Assembly: GCA_037974335.1 (NCBI GenBank) | Contig: CM075733.1 | Location: 21,632,505 to 21,696,504 of the forward strand | Origin: Prionace glauca | Taxonomy: Eukaryota > Chordata > Chondrichthyes > Carcharhiniformes > Carcharhinidae | Direction of reading: 5' to 3' | Length of the DNA stretch: 64,000 bases | Part shown: piece by piece, positions 12,901-22,636 of the stretch | Numbering within the stretch: position 1 is the stretch's first letter | Layout of the letters: each line of letters begins with the position of its first letter | The notes under the pieces: generated by a model | Told to the model about the DNA's origin: nothing | Databases searched by the model: none | Seen by the model: the letters and a program-made list of their open reading frames with translations, nothing else | Program-made: the position numbers and the translations under genes

Positions 12901-13825
12901 AGTGCTGCAGTGGGAGTCTAGCAGTGCTGCAGTGGGAACAATGCTGCAGTGGGAGTCTGGCAATGCTGCAGTGGGAACAGTACTGCAGTGGGAGTCTAGC
13001 AGTGCTGCAGTGGGAACAATGCTGCAGTGGGAGTCTGGCAGTGCTGCAGTGGGAACAGTGCTGCAGTGGGAACAGTGCTGCAGTGGAAGTCTGACAGTGC
13101 TGCATTGGGAGTATGGCAGTGCTGCAGTGGGAACAGTGCTGCAGTGGGAACAGTGCTGCAGTGGGAACAGTGCTGCATTGGGAGTCTGGCAATGCTGCAG
13201 TGGGAGTCTGGCAATGCTGCAGTGGGAGCCTGGCAGTGCTGCAGTGGGAGTCTGGCAATGCTGCAGTGGGAACAGTGCTGCAGTGGGAACAGTGCTGCAG
13301 TGGGAACAGTGCTGCAGTGGGAGCCTGGCAATGCTGCAGTGGGTGTCTGGCAATGCTGCAGTGGGAGTCTGGCAATGCTGCAGTGGGAGTCTGGCAGTGC
13401 TGCAGTGGGAGTCTGGCAATGCTGCAGTGGGAACAGTGCTGCAGTGGGAGTCTGGCAGTGCTGCAGTGGGAACAGTGCTGCAGTGGGAACAGTGCTGCAG
13501 TGGGAGTCTGGCAGTGCTGCAGTGGGAACAGTGCTGCAGTGGGAGTCTGGCAGTGCTGCAGTGGGAACAGTGCTGCAGTGGGAACAGTGCTGCAGTGGGA
13601 GTCTGGCAGTGCTGCAGTGGGAACAGTGCTGCAGTGGGAGTCTGGCAGTGCTGCAGTGGGAACAGTGCTGCAGTGGGAGTCTGGCAGTGCTGCAGTGGGA
13701 GTCTGGCAGTGCTGCAGTGGGAGTCTGGCAGTGCTGCAGTGGGTGTCTGGCAATGCTGCAGTGGGAACAATGCTGCAGTGGGTGTCTGGCAGTGCTGCAG
13801 TGGGTGTCTGGCAATGCTGCAGTGG
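9957..13825. repeat. Bipartite GC-rich minisatellite (22-bp and 17-bp units)
   Basis: Two interleaved units make up the array: a 22-bp one built on CTGCAGTGGGAGTCTGGCA and a 17-bp one, CTGCAGTGGGAACAGTG. They share CTGCAGTGGGA. The left edge (9957-10095) is diverged and shows the two types alternating; the interior is homogeneous. A higher-order repeat of exactly 1,096 bp is visible: the rare variant GGCAAAGCTGTATTGG occurs at about 10335 and 11431, GCTGCAATGGGAGTC at about 11128 and 12224, and a paired GTCTGACAGTGCTGCATTGG block at about 10970 and 12066. 1,096 equals 39 long plus 14 short units. Neither unit brings frequent stops in any frame, so very long false open frames cross it on both strands. 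Confidence 0.97.
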
Positions 13826-13925
13826 GCAGACACGAGAATCCTCAAGATACAATGTCATTCTTCAAGTCTCAAGTGAGTAATCAAAGTTCCTCATTTATCC
13901 TTTGTATCTCCCTTCTCTTGTAGGC
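13826..13925. other. Unique spacer between two minisatellites, intron-like in form
   Basis: About 100 bp of non-repetitive DNA. It holds CTCAAGTGAGTAATC near 13866-13880 and a pyrimidine-rich run ending CTTCTCTTGTAGGC at 13912-13925. These look like a 5' splice site and a 3' splice site about 53 bp apart, but no transcript supports this. Confidence 0.4.
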
Positions 13926-16900
13926 AAAACAGCGCGGAGACAGAGACGACATTTCTGTTTAAACAGCGCGGAGACAGAGACGACAGTTCAGTTTAAACAG
14001 CGCGGAGACAGAGACGACATTTCTGTTTAAACAGCGCGGAGACAGAGACGACATTTCAGTTTAAACAGCGCGGAGAGAGAGACGACATTTCAGTTTAAAC
14101 AGCGCGGAGAGAGAGACGACATTTCAGTTTAAACAGCGCGGAGACAGAGACGACAGTTCAGTTTAAACAGCGCGGAGAGAGAGACGACAGTTCAGTTTAA
14201 ACAGCGCGGAGACAGAGGCGACATTTCAGTTTAAACAGCGCGGAGAGAGAGACGACAGTTCAGTTTAAACAGCGCGGAGACAGAGACGACAGTTCAGTTT
14301 AAACAGCGCGGAGACAGAGACGACAGTTCAGTTTAAACAGCGCGGAGAGAGAGACGACAGTTCAGTTTAAACAGCGCGGAGACAGAGGCGACATTTCAGT
14401 TTAAACAGCGCGGAGAGAGAGACGACAGTTCAGTTTAAACAGCGCGGAGAGAGAGACGACATTTCAGTTTAAACAGCGCGGAGACAGAGGCGACATTTCA
14501 GTTTAAACAGCGCGGAGAGAGAGACGACAGTTCAGTTTAAACAGCGCGGAGAGAGAGGCGACAGTTCTGTTTAAACAGCGCGGAGAAAGAGGCGACAGTT
14601 CAGTTTAAACAGCACGGAGACAGAGACGACATTTCAGTTTAAACAGCGCGGAGAGAGAGGCGATATTTCAGTTTAAACAGCGCGGAGAGAGAGGCGACAT
14701 TTCAGTTTAAACAGCGCGGAGAGAGAGACGACAGTTCAGTTTAAACAGTGCGGAGACAGAGACGACATTTCAGTTTAAACAGCGTGGAGACAGAGACGAC
14801 AGTTCTGTTTAAACAGCGCGGAGTCAGAGGCGACATTTCAGTTTAAACAGCGTGGAGACAGAGACGACAGTTCAGTTTAAACAGCGCGGAGACAGAGGCG
14901 ACATTTCAGTTTAAACAGCGCGGAGAGAGAGACGACAGTTCTGTTTAAACAGCGCGGAGAGAGAGACGACAGTTCAGTTTAAACAGCATGGAGACAGAGA
15001 CGAAAGTTCAGTTTAAACAGCGCGGAGAGAGAGACGACAGTTCAGTTTAAACAGCGCGGAGAGAGAGGCGACAGTTCTGTTTAAACAGCGCGGAGAAAGA
15101 GGCGACAGTTCAGTTTAAACAGCACGGAGACAGAGACGACATTTCAGTTTAAACAGCGCGGAGAGAGAGGCGATATTTCAGTTTAAACAGCGCGGAGAGA
15201 GAGGCGACATTTCAGTTTAAACAGCGCGGAGAGAGAGACGACAGTTCAGTTTAAACAGTGCGGAGACAGAGACGACATTTCAGTTTAAACAGCGTGGAGA
15301 CAGAGACGACAGTTCTGTTTAAACAGCGCGGAGTCAGAGGCGACATTTCAGTTTAAACAGCGTGGAGACAGAGACGACAGTTCAGTTTAAACAGCGCGGA
15401 GACAGAGGCGACATTTCAGTTTAAACAGCGCGGAGAGAGAGACGACAGTTCTGTTTAAACAGCGCGGAGAGAGAGACGACAGTTCAGTTTAAACAGCATG
15501 GAGACAGAGACGAAAGTTCAGTTTAAACAGCGCGGAGACAGAGACGACAGTTCAGTTTAAACAGCGCGGAGACAGAGACGACAGCTCAGTTTAAACAGCG
15601 CGGAGACAGAGACGACAGTTCAGTTTAAACAGCGCGGAGACAGAGACGACAGTTCAGTTTAAACAGCGCGGAGACAGAGATGACAGTTCAGTTTAAACAG
15701 CGCGGAGAGAGAGGCGACAGTTCAGTTTAAACAGCGCGGAGAGAGAGACGACAGTTCAGTTTAAACAGCGCGGAGAGAGAGACGACAGTTCTGTTTAAAC
15801 AGCGCGGAGAGAGAGGCGACAGTTCAGTTTAAACAGCGCGGAGAGAGAGACGACAGTTCAGTTTAAACAGCGCGGAGACAGAGACGACAGTTCAGTTTAA
15901 ACAGCGCGGAGACAGAGGCAACAGTTCAGTTTAAACAGCGCCGAGAGAGAGACGACAGTTCAGTTTAAACAGCGCGGAGAGAGAGACGACAGTTCAGTTT
16001 AAACAGCGCGGAGAGAGAGACGACAGTTCAATTTAAACAGCGCGGAGAGAGAGACGACAGTTCAGTTTAAACCGTGCGGAGACAGAGGCGACAGTTCAGT
16101 TTATACAGCGCGGAGAGAGAGGCGACAGTTCAGTTTAAACAGCGCGGAGAGAGAGGCGACAGTTCAGTTTAAACAGCGCGGAGAGAGAGGCGACAGTTCA
16201 GTTTAAACAGCGCGGTGACAGAGGCGACAGTTCAGTTTAAACAGCGCGGAGACAGAGGCGACAGTTCAGTTTAAACAGCGCGGAGACAGAGACGACAGTT
16301 CAGTTTAAACAGCGCGGAGAGAGAGGCGACAGTTCAGTTTAAACAGCGCGGAGAGAGAGAGACGACAGTTCAGTTTAAACAGCACGGAGACAGAGATGAC
16401 AGTTCAGTTTAAACAGCGAGGAGAGAGAGGCGACAGTTCAGTTTAAACAGCGCGGAGAGAGAGGCGACAGTTCAGTTTAAACAGCGCGGAGGGAGAGGCG
16501 ACAGTTCAGTTTAAACAGCGCGGAGAGAGAGGCGACAGTTCAGTTTAAACAGCGCGGAGAGATAGTCGACAGTTCAGTTGAAACAGCGCGGAGAGAGAGG
16601 CGAGAGTTCAGTTTAAACAGCGCGGAGAGTGAGACGACAGTTCAGTTTAAACAGCATGGAGAGAGAGACGAGAGTTCAGTTTAAACAGCGCGGAGAGAGA
16701 GGCGACAGTTCAGTTTAAACAGCGCGGAGAGAGAGGCGACAGTTCAGTTTACACAGCATGGAGAGAGAGACGACAGTTCAGTTTAAACAGCGCGGAGAGA
16801 GAGGCGACAGTTCAGTTTAAACAGCGTGGAGACAGAGACGACAGTTCAGTTTAAACAGCGCGGAGAGAGAGGCGACAGTTCAGTTTAAACAGCGTGGAGA

Positions 16901-18659
16901 GAGAGACGACAGTTCAGTTTAAACAGCGCGGAGAGAGAGGCGACAGTTCAGTTTACACAGCATGGAGAGAGAGACGACAGTTCAGTTTAAACAGCGCGGA
17001 GAGAGAGGCGACAGTTCAGTTTAAACAGCGCGGAGAGAGAGGCGACAGTTCAGTTTAAACAGCGCTGAGAGAGAGGCGACAGTTCAGTTTAAACAGCGCT
17101 GGAGAGAGAGGCGACAGTTCAGTTTAAACAGCGCGGAGACTGAGACGACAGTTCAGTTTAATCAGCGCGGAGAGAGAGGCGACAGTTCAGTTTAAACAGC
17201 GCGGAGAGAGAGGCGACAGTTCAGTTTAAACAGCGCGGTGACAGAGGCGACAGTTCAGTTTAAACAGCGCGGAGACAGAGGCGACAGTTCAGTTTAAACA
17301 GCGCGGAGACAGAGACGACAATTCAGTTTAAACAGCGCGGAGACAGAGGCGACAGTTCAGTTTAAACAGCGTGGAGACAGAGACGACAGTTCAGTTTAAA
17401 CAGCGCGGAGACAAAAACGACAGTTCAGTTTAAACAGCGCGGAGAGAGAGACGACAGTTCAGTTTAAACAGTGCGGAGAGAGAGGCGACAGTTCAGTTTA
17501 AACAGCGCGGAGAGAGAGGCGACAGTTCAGTTTAAACAGCGCGGAGACAGAGGCGACAGTTCAGTTTAAACAGCGCGGAGAGAGAGGCGACAGTTCAGTT
17601 TAAACAGCGCGGAGACAGAGGCGACAGTTCAGTTTAAACAGCACGGAGACAGAGACGACAGTTCAGTTTAAACAGCGCGGAGACAGAGGTGACAGTTCAG
17701 TTTAAACAGCGCGGAGAGAGAGGCGACAGTTCAGTTTCAACAGCGCGGAGAGAGAGACGACAGTTCAGTTTAAACAGCACGGAGACAGAGATGACAGTTC
17801 AGTTTAAACAGCGAGGAGAGAGAGGCGACAGTTCAGTTTAAACAGCGCGGAGAGAGAGGCGACAGTTCAGTTTCAACAGCGCGGAGGGAGAGGCGACAGT
17901 TCAGTTTAAACAGCGCGGAGAGAGAGACGACAGTTCAGTTTAAACAGCGCGGAGAGAGAGGCGACAGTTCTGTTTAAACAGCGCGGAGGGAGAGGCGACA
18001 GTTCAGTTTAAACAGCGCGGAGAGAGAGGCGACAGTTCAGTTTAAACAGCGCGGAGAGTGAGACGACAGTTCAGTTTAAACAGCATGGAGAGAGACACGA
18101 CAGTTCAGTTTAAACAGCGCGGAGGGAGAGGCGACAGTTCAGTTTAAACAGCGCGGAGAGAGAGGCGACAGTTCAGTTTACACAGCATGGAGAGAGAGAC
18201 GACAGTTCAGTTTAAACAGCGCGGAGAGAGAGGCGACAGTTCAGTTTAAACAGCGTGGAGACAGAGACGACAGTTCAGTTTAAACAGCGCGGAGAGAGAG
18301 GCGACAGTTCAGTTTAAACAGCGTGGAGAGAGAGACGACAGTTCAGTTTAAACAGCGCGGAGAGAGAGGCGACAGTTCAGTTTACACAGCATGGAGAGAG
18401 AGACGACAGTTCAGTTTAAACAGCGCGGAGAGAGAGACGACAGTTCAGTTTAAACAGCGCGGAGAGAGAGGCGACAGTTCAGTTTAAACAGCGCGGAGAG
18501 AGAGGCGACAGTTCAGTTTAAACAGCGCAGAGAGAGAGGCGACAGTTCAGTTTAAACAGCGCTGAGAGAGAGGCGACAGTTCAGTTTAAACAGCGCGGAG
18601 ACAGAGACAACAGTTCAGTTTAAACAGCGCGGAGAGAGAGGCGACAGTTCAGTTTAAAC
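13926..18659. repeat. 34-bp minisatellite, about 139 copies, abutting a CR1 LINE
   Basis: The unit contains GTTTAAACAGCGCGGAGA followed by SAGAGRCGACAGTTCA; each carries the PmeI-type palindrome GTTTAAAC. 4,734 bp divided by 34 gives about 139 copies. Variants are not evenly spread: CGACATTTC units sit mostly in 13.9-15.5 kb, CGACAGTTC units dominate beyond. Higher-order duplications are visible, one of 510 bp (15 units; the rare CGGAGAAAGAGGCGAC occurs at 14581 and 15091) and one near 1,395 bp (about 41 units; AGCACGGAGACAGAGATGAC at 16381 and 17776). The TAA in each unit keeps frames short, so nothing is coded. The last unit ends 5 bp before the ORF1 ATG of the LINE at 18665. Confidence 0.97.
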
Positions 18660-18664
18660 TGAAC

Positions 18665-19563
18665 ATGGCAGGGAATATAGGTCGGAACGTAAGTTGTATC
18701 AGGTGCCACATGTGGGAGTTCATGGTGGTGTCACATGTCCCCAAGGTCCACATCTGCAGTAAATGTTTGGAACTGAACTGCAGCGCTTGAGGGCCCGGAT
18801 CAGGCAACTCGAGGGGCGGCTGGAGGACGCTTTTCTAGTTAGGGAGAACGAGGCGATAATGGCTGGGAACCATGAGCAGGAGGAGTTCTGAAGGGCTGAA
18901 GAGGAGGGAGGATGGACGACTGTGAGGAGGTGAAAGAGGAAGAAGAAGAGCAGTCAGGGTCCCCCAGCCTCCCCAGAGGCCCCCCAAGGTTCGTCGACAG
19001 GGGCACAGAAAGATAGGCAGCAGGGGGAGACTAACTCAGGGAGACAGAAGGGGGCCGGTAAGGTGATAGTGGTAGGGGACGGGAGAGTCAGAGGTATCGA
19101 TAGGAGGTTCTGTGGACAGAGGCGTGACTCCAGGATGGTGGTCTGCCTTCCTGGAGCAGAGGTCAAAGACGTAACGGACAGGGTAGAGGGAATTTTGAAA
19201 GGGGAGGGGGCACAGGCTGAGGTCATAGTACATGTAGGGGAGGGGGACATAGGAAGGAGGAGTAGGGTAGAGGTACGTAGGCAATTTAGGGAGTTGGGGG
19301 CCAAACTAAAGAGTAGGACCTCTAGGGTGGCACTCTCTGGGTTGCTGCCCGGTACCAGCAGGGCAAAGAATGAAGAGATCATGCAGCTGAATGCATGGTT
19401 GAGGGATTGGTGTAGGGTAGAGGGCTTTACTTTTGTGGATCACTGGGAGGTGTTTAAGAGAGAAGGGCAATTGTACAGGAAGGGTGGGGAGAATTTGAAC
19501 GGGAGGGGAACTAATGTCTTAGCGGGGAGGTTAGCTGGGGTGTTTACGAAGGGTTTAAACTAA
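18665..19563 (+). pseudogene. CR1 ORF1: zinc-finger, coiled coil and SGNH-esterase-like domain (broken)
   Basis: The ATG at 18665 opens a frame with a C-x2-C ... C-x2-C zinc-binding pattern (SCIRC and ICSKC), followed by an acidic/arginine-rich coiled-coil stretch (LRARIRQLEGRLEDAF). A one-base shift between about 18766 and 18790 and TGA codons at 18889 and 18931 interrupt it. From 19057 the frame is open and matches the esterase-like domain of CR1-type ORF1 proteins (IVVGDGRVRGIDRRFC, VIVHVGEGDIGR, LNGRGTNVLAGRL). The three catalytic blocks I would expect from family knowledge (GDS, GTND, DGxHLN) read GDG, GEGD and GGENLN, so the Ser, Asn and Asp/His positions all appear substituted. In the family ORF1 binds RNA and helps retrotransposition. 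Confidence 0.75.
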
Positions 19564-19583
19564 TATGGAGGGGGGGTGGGGAG

Positions 19584-22442
19584 GTGGCTGGGAGAGAGTC
19601 GAGTGAAAGGAAAAGTATCAGGGAGAAGGTGGTTCTGAGGGACACTTGTGGGTTGAACTGTGTCTGTTTCAATGCTAGGAGTGTGGTAGGGAAAACGGAT
19701 GAGCTTAGGGCCTTGATGTTTGTGAGGCAGTTAGATGTGGTGGCTGTAACGGAGACGTGGTTACGGGAGGGGCAGGACTGGCAGCTGAATGTTCCTGGGT
19801 ACAAGTGTTTTAGGTGTGACAGAGGAGGGATGAAGAGAGGAGGAGGGGTGGCACTGTTAGTCAGGGAAAACATCACAGTAGTGCAGAGGGAGGACGATAT
19901 GGAAGAGATAGGGATTGAGTCAGTGTGGGTGGAGTTGAGGAATAAAAAGGGAGAGATCACATTGCTAGGGGTGTATTATAGGCCACCCAACAGCCCAAAG
20001 TCAGTGGAGGAAGGCATTTGCAGGGGCATTTTGGACAGGTGCAGGAAGAACAGAGTGATTGTAGTGGGTGATTTTAATTTTCCTGGAGTGAATTGGAGGG
20101 GGCCTAGAGCTGGGGGTATGGAGGGAGAGGAGTTTGTGAACTGTGTTATGGAAGGGTCGCTAGAGCAGTATGTAACTAGCCCGACTAGGGGAGGGGCTAT
20201 ACTGGATCTAGTGTTGGGAAACGAACCAGGGCAGGTGGGTGAGGTAGAGGTAGGCGAACATGTGGCGAACAGTGACCACAAGTCCGTCTACTTTAGGATA
20301 AAAATGGAAAGGGACGAGTGCCGTCCGAATGGGAGTGTGCTGAACTGGGGAAAGGCGAGCTATGGCAGGATTAGGAGGGAGCTGCTGCAAACTGATTGGG
20401 AGGGACTGTTAGCTGGCAAGTCCACGGTTGGCAAGTGGGAGGCATTTAGGGACAAAATGAAATGGTTGCAGGGGAGGTATGTTCCGGTTAAGCGAAAGGA
20501 TGGGAAAGGAAGGATTAGACAGCCGTGGATTACGGAGGATATTGAAGACTTGGTCAGGAAGAAGAGGGAGGCGTATGTTAGGTCAAAACAAATGGGTACG
20601 GAGAGTGCGCTGGAAGAATACAGCGAGAGTAGGAGGGAGCTAAAAAGGGGAATTAGAAGGGCGAAGAGAGGGCATGAGATGGCTTTGGCTGGTAGGATTA
20701 AGGAAAATCCAAAGGCATTTTATTCCTATATCAGAGGCAATAGAGTAGTTAGAGGGAAAATTGGTCCTCTTAGGGACAAGAGTGGTGAGTTGTGTATTGA
20801 GTCGGAGGGGATGGGGGAGCTCCTGAATGAATACTTTGCGTCGGTATTCACAAAGGAGAGGGGTTCGGAATCGTGTGGTCTCTTGGAGGGAGTGGAGGTT
20901 TATTTGCAGGATATAGTTATTACGAGAGAGGAAGTGCTAGGGCTTTTAGGTAGCGTAAGGACGGATAAAGCTCCGGGGCCTGATGGTATTTCTCCCAGGC
21001 TGCTTAGGGAGGCGAAAGATGAAATTGCTGGGCCTCTGGCGCAAATCTTTGTCTCTTCTTTGGACACAGGTGAAGTCCCAGAAGACTGGAGGGTAGCAAA
21101 TATGGTCCCGTTGTTCAAAAAAGGTAGTAGGGATAACCCTGGGAATTATAGACCGGTGAGTTTGACGTCGGTGGTAGGGAAGTTAATGGAAAAAATACTT
21201 AGGGGTCGGATGTATGAGCATTTGGAGCGTTGCGATCTGATTAGGGATACGCAACATGGCTTTGTTAGAGGGAGGTCTTGCCTTACGAATCTGGTGGAAT
21301 TCTTTGAGGAGGTGACAAAAACGGTTGACGATGGGAGAACCGTTGATGTCATCTATATGGATTTCAGTAAGGCGTTTGACAAAGTCCCTCACGGTAGGCT
21401 GGTAGAAAAGGTTAAGGCACATGGGATACGAGGCGAGGTAGCTAGGTGGATTGAGAACTGGCTGGGAAATAGGAGACAGAGGGTAGCTGTGGAGGGGACC
21501 TTGTCGGGCTGGAGGCCAGTGACCAGTGGTGTGCCACAGGGCTCAGTACTGGGACCTCTCCTCTTTGTAGTCTACATAAATGACTTGGAAGAGGGCGTAG
21601 GTGGTGTGATTAGCACGTTTGCTGATGACACCAAGATGGCAGGGTTGGCGGGTACGGAACTGGATTGTCAGGTGATACAACAGGATATAGATAGGTTGGT
21701 GCAGTGGGCAGATAGGTGGCAGATGGCATTTAATCCTGACAAATGCGAGGTGATGCATTTTGGACGGAATAATGCAGAGAGGAGCTATGTGATTAAAGGG
21801 AGACCGATTAGGAGTATAGACATACAGAGGGACCTGGGAGTGCAGGTTCACAAATCCATGAAGGTTGCATTACAAGTGGAGAAGGTTGTTAGGAAGGCTT
21901 ATGGGATGTTGGCCTTTATAGGAAGGGGCATAGAGTATAAAAGCTGCTGTCTAATGCTTCAGTTGTACAGAACATTGGTTAGACCGCATTTGGAGTACTG
22001 CGTCCAGTTCTGGTCACCTTACTACCGGAAGGACATGGAGTCTCTGGAAAGGGTGCAGAGGAGGTTTACCAGGATGTTGCCTGGCATGGGGGGACTGGGT
22101 TACGAGGAGAGGTTGAAGAAACTGGGACTATTCTCCTTGGAAAGACGGAGATTGAGAGGGGACATGATAGAAGTATATAAGATAATGAAGGGAATGGATA
22201 GAGTTAATAGTGAGAGACTGCTCCCTAGACTGGATACGAACACGAGAGGTCATCATTTAAGGGTGAGGGGGGAGAGGTATAATTTGGAGGTGAGAAGAAG
22301 GTTCTTTACGCAGAGAGTTATGGGGGTCTGGAACGCGCTACCGAGTAGGTTGGTGGAGGCAGGAACATTGGACTCGTTTAAGATGCAGTTAGATAGGCAC
22401 ATGTGTGAAACGAGAATGGAGGGATATGGTAGGGGATATTAA
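19584..22442 (+). CDS. CR1 ORF2 protein: endonuclease and reverse transcriptase, intact frame
   Basis: The 952-codon frame is uninterrupted. The N-terminal third is an APE-type endonuclease with its expected residues in place: CFNARSVVGK, VTETWL, GVYYRPPN, VVGDFNFPGVNW, ILDLVLGN and NSDHKSV. The middle is a reverse transcriptase: [47 protein letters not shown], the catalytic FADDTKMA and FNPDKCEVMHFG. The C-terminal part carries the CR1 signature YCVQFWSPYYRKDMESLERV and VWNALPSRLVEAGTLDSFK. The product nicks the target and reverse-transcribes its RNA there. The start is unclear: the computed start is GTG at 19584, while an ATG at 19565 sits one frame off across a run of seven G, which could be a slip. 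Intact catalytic motifs suggest recent activity. Confidence 0.92.
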   Translation: MAGRESSERKSIREKVVLRDTCGLNCVCFNARSVVGKTDELRALMFVRQLDVVAVTETWLREGQDWQLNVPGYKCFRCDRGGMKRGGGVALLVRENITVVQREDDMEEIGIESVWVELRNKKGEITLLGVYYRPPNSPKSVEEGICRGILDRCRKNRVIVVGDFNFPGVNWRGPRAGGMEGEEFVNCVMEGSLEQYVTSPTRGGAILDLVLGNEPGQVGEVEVGEHVANSDHKSVYFRIKMERDECRPNGSVLNWGKASYGRIRRELLQTDWEGLLAGKSTVGKWEAFRDKMKWLQGRYVPVKRKDGKGRIRQPWITEDIEDLVRKKREAYVRSKQMGTESALEEYSESRRELKRGIRRAKRGHEMALAGRIKENPKAFYSYIRGNRVVRGKIGPLRDKSGELCIESEGMGELLNEYFASVFTKERGSESCGLLEGVEVYLQDIVITREEVLGLLGSVRTDKAPGPDGISPRLLREAKDEIAGPLAQIFVSSLDTGEVPEDWRVANMVPLFKKGSRDNPGNYRPVSLTSVVGKLMEKILRGRMYEHLERCDLIRDTQHGFVRGRSCLTNLVEFFEEVTKTVDDGRTVDVIYMDFSKAFDKVPHGRLVEKVKAHGIRGEVARWIENWLGNRRQRVAVEGTLSGWRPVTSGVPQGSVLGPLLFVVYINDLEEGVGGVISTFADDTKMAGLAGTELDCQVIQQDIDRLVQWADRWQMAFNPDKCEVMHFGRNNAERSYVIKGRPIRSIDIQRDLGVQVHKSMKVALQVEKVVRKAYGMLAFIGRGIEYKSCCLMLQLYRTLVRPHLEYCVQFWSPYYRKDMESLERVQRRFTRMLPGMGGLGYEERLKKLGLFSLERRRLRGDMIEVYKIMKGMDRVNSERLLPRLDTNTRGHHLRVRGERYNLEVRRRFFTQRVMGVWNALPSRLVEAGTLDSFKMQLDRHMCETRMEGYGRGY

Positions 22443-22636
22443 ATAGGGTTAAACCTCGGGAGACACCGGAAAGGCAGGCTGTAAGATTAATATTTTTGAC
22501 TTTATTCCACAGGTGGAGGTCCACCTCGTGTCAAACGAGGGGCATTCACACGGCGGGTCGTGCCTGGGCTGCTCTTGGAAGTTCCAGGAGTGGCCTAGAA
22601 CTTCGTGTCGGTGTGTGTGCTTGATCCTGGACCGGA

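Larger units (their letters stand above)
18660..22636 (+). mobile_element. Near-complete CR1-clade LINE (3' boundary uncertain)
   Basis: It contains a broken ORF1 (18665-19563), an intact ORF2 (19584-22442) and a 3' untranslated stretch. The 5' limit is the end of the 34-bp array, which may itself be part of the element. The 3' limit is set where SINE sequence begins at about 22637; the terminal CR1-like tail with GGGCCGAAGGGCCTGTTTCC at 22912-22962 could belong to either. I see no target-site duplication, as is usual for CR1. Confidence 0.85.

Noticed and set aside
10603-13845. A 1,080-codon minus-strand frame and other long frames in the 9.9-13.9 kb array
   Set aside because: They are translations of a stop-free 22/17-bp tandem repeat, overlap in several frames on both strands, and have no start context or domain.
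13926-18659. CRISPR-like array
   Set aside because: The 34-bp repeats are contiguous with no unique spacers, in a vertebrate-type genome.
19063-19563. A separate 166-codon host gene
   Set aside because: It is the esterase-like part of CR1 ORF1, in the right place before ORF2.
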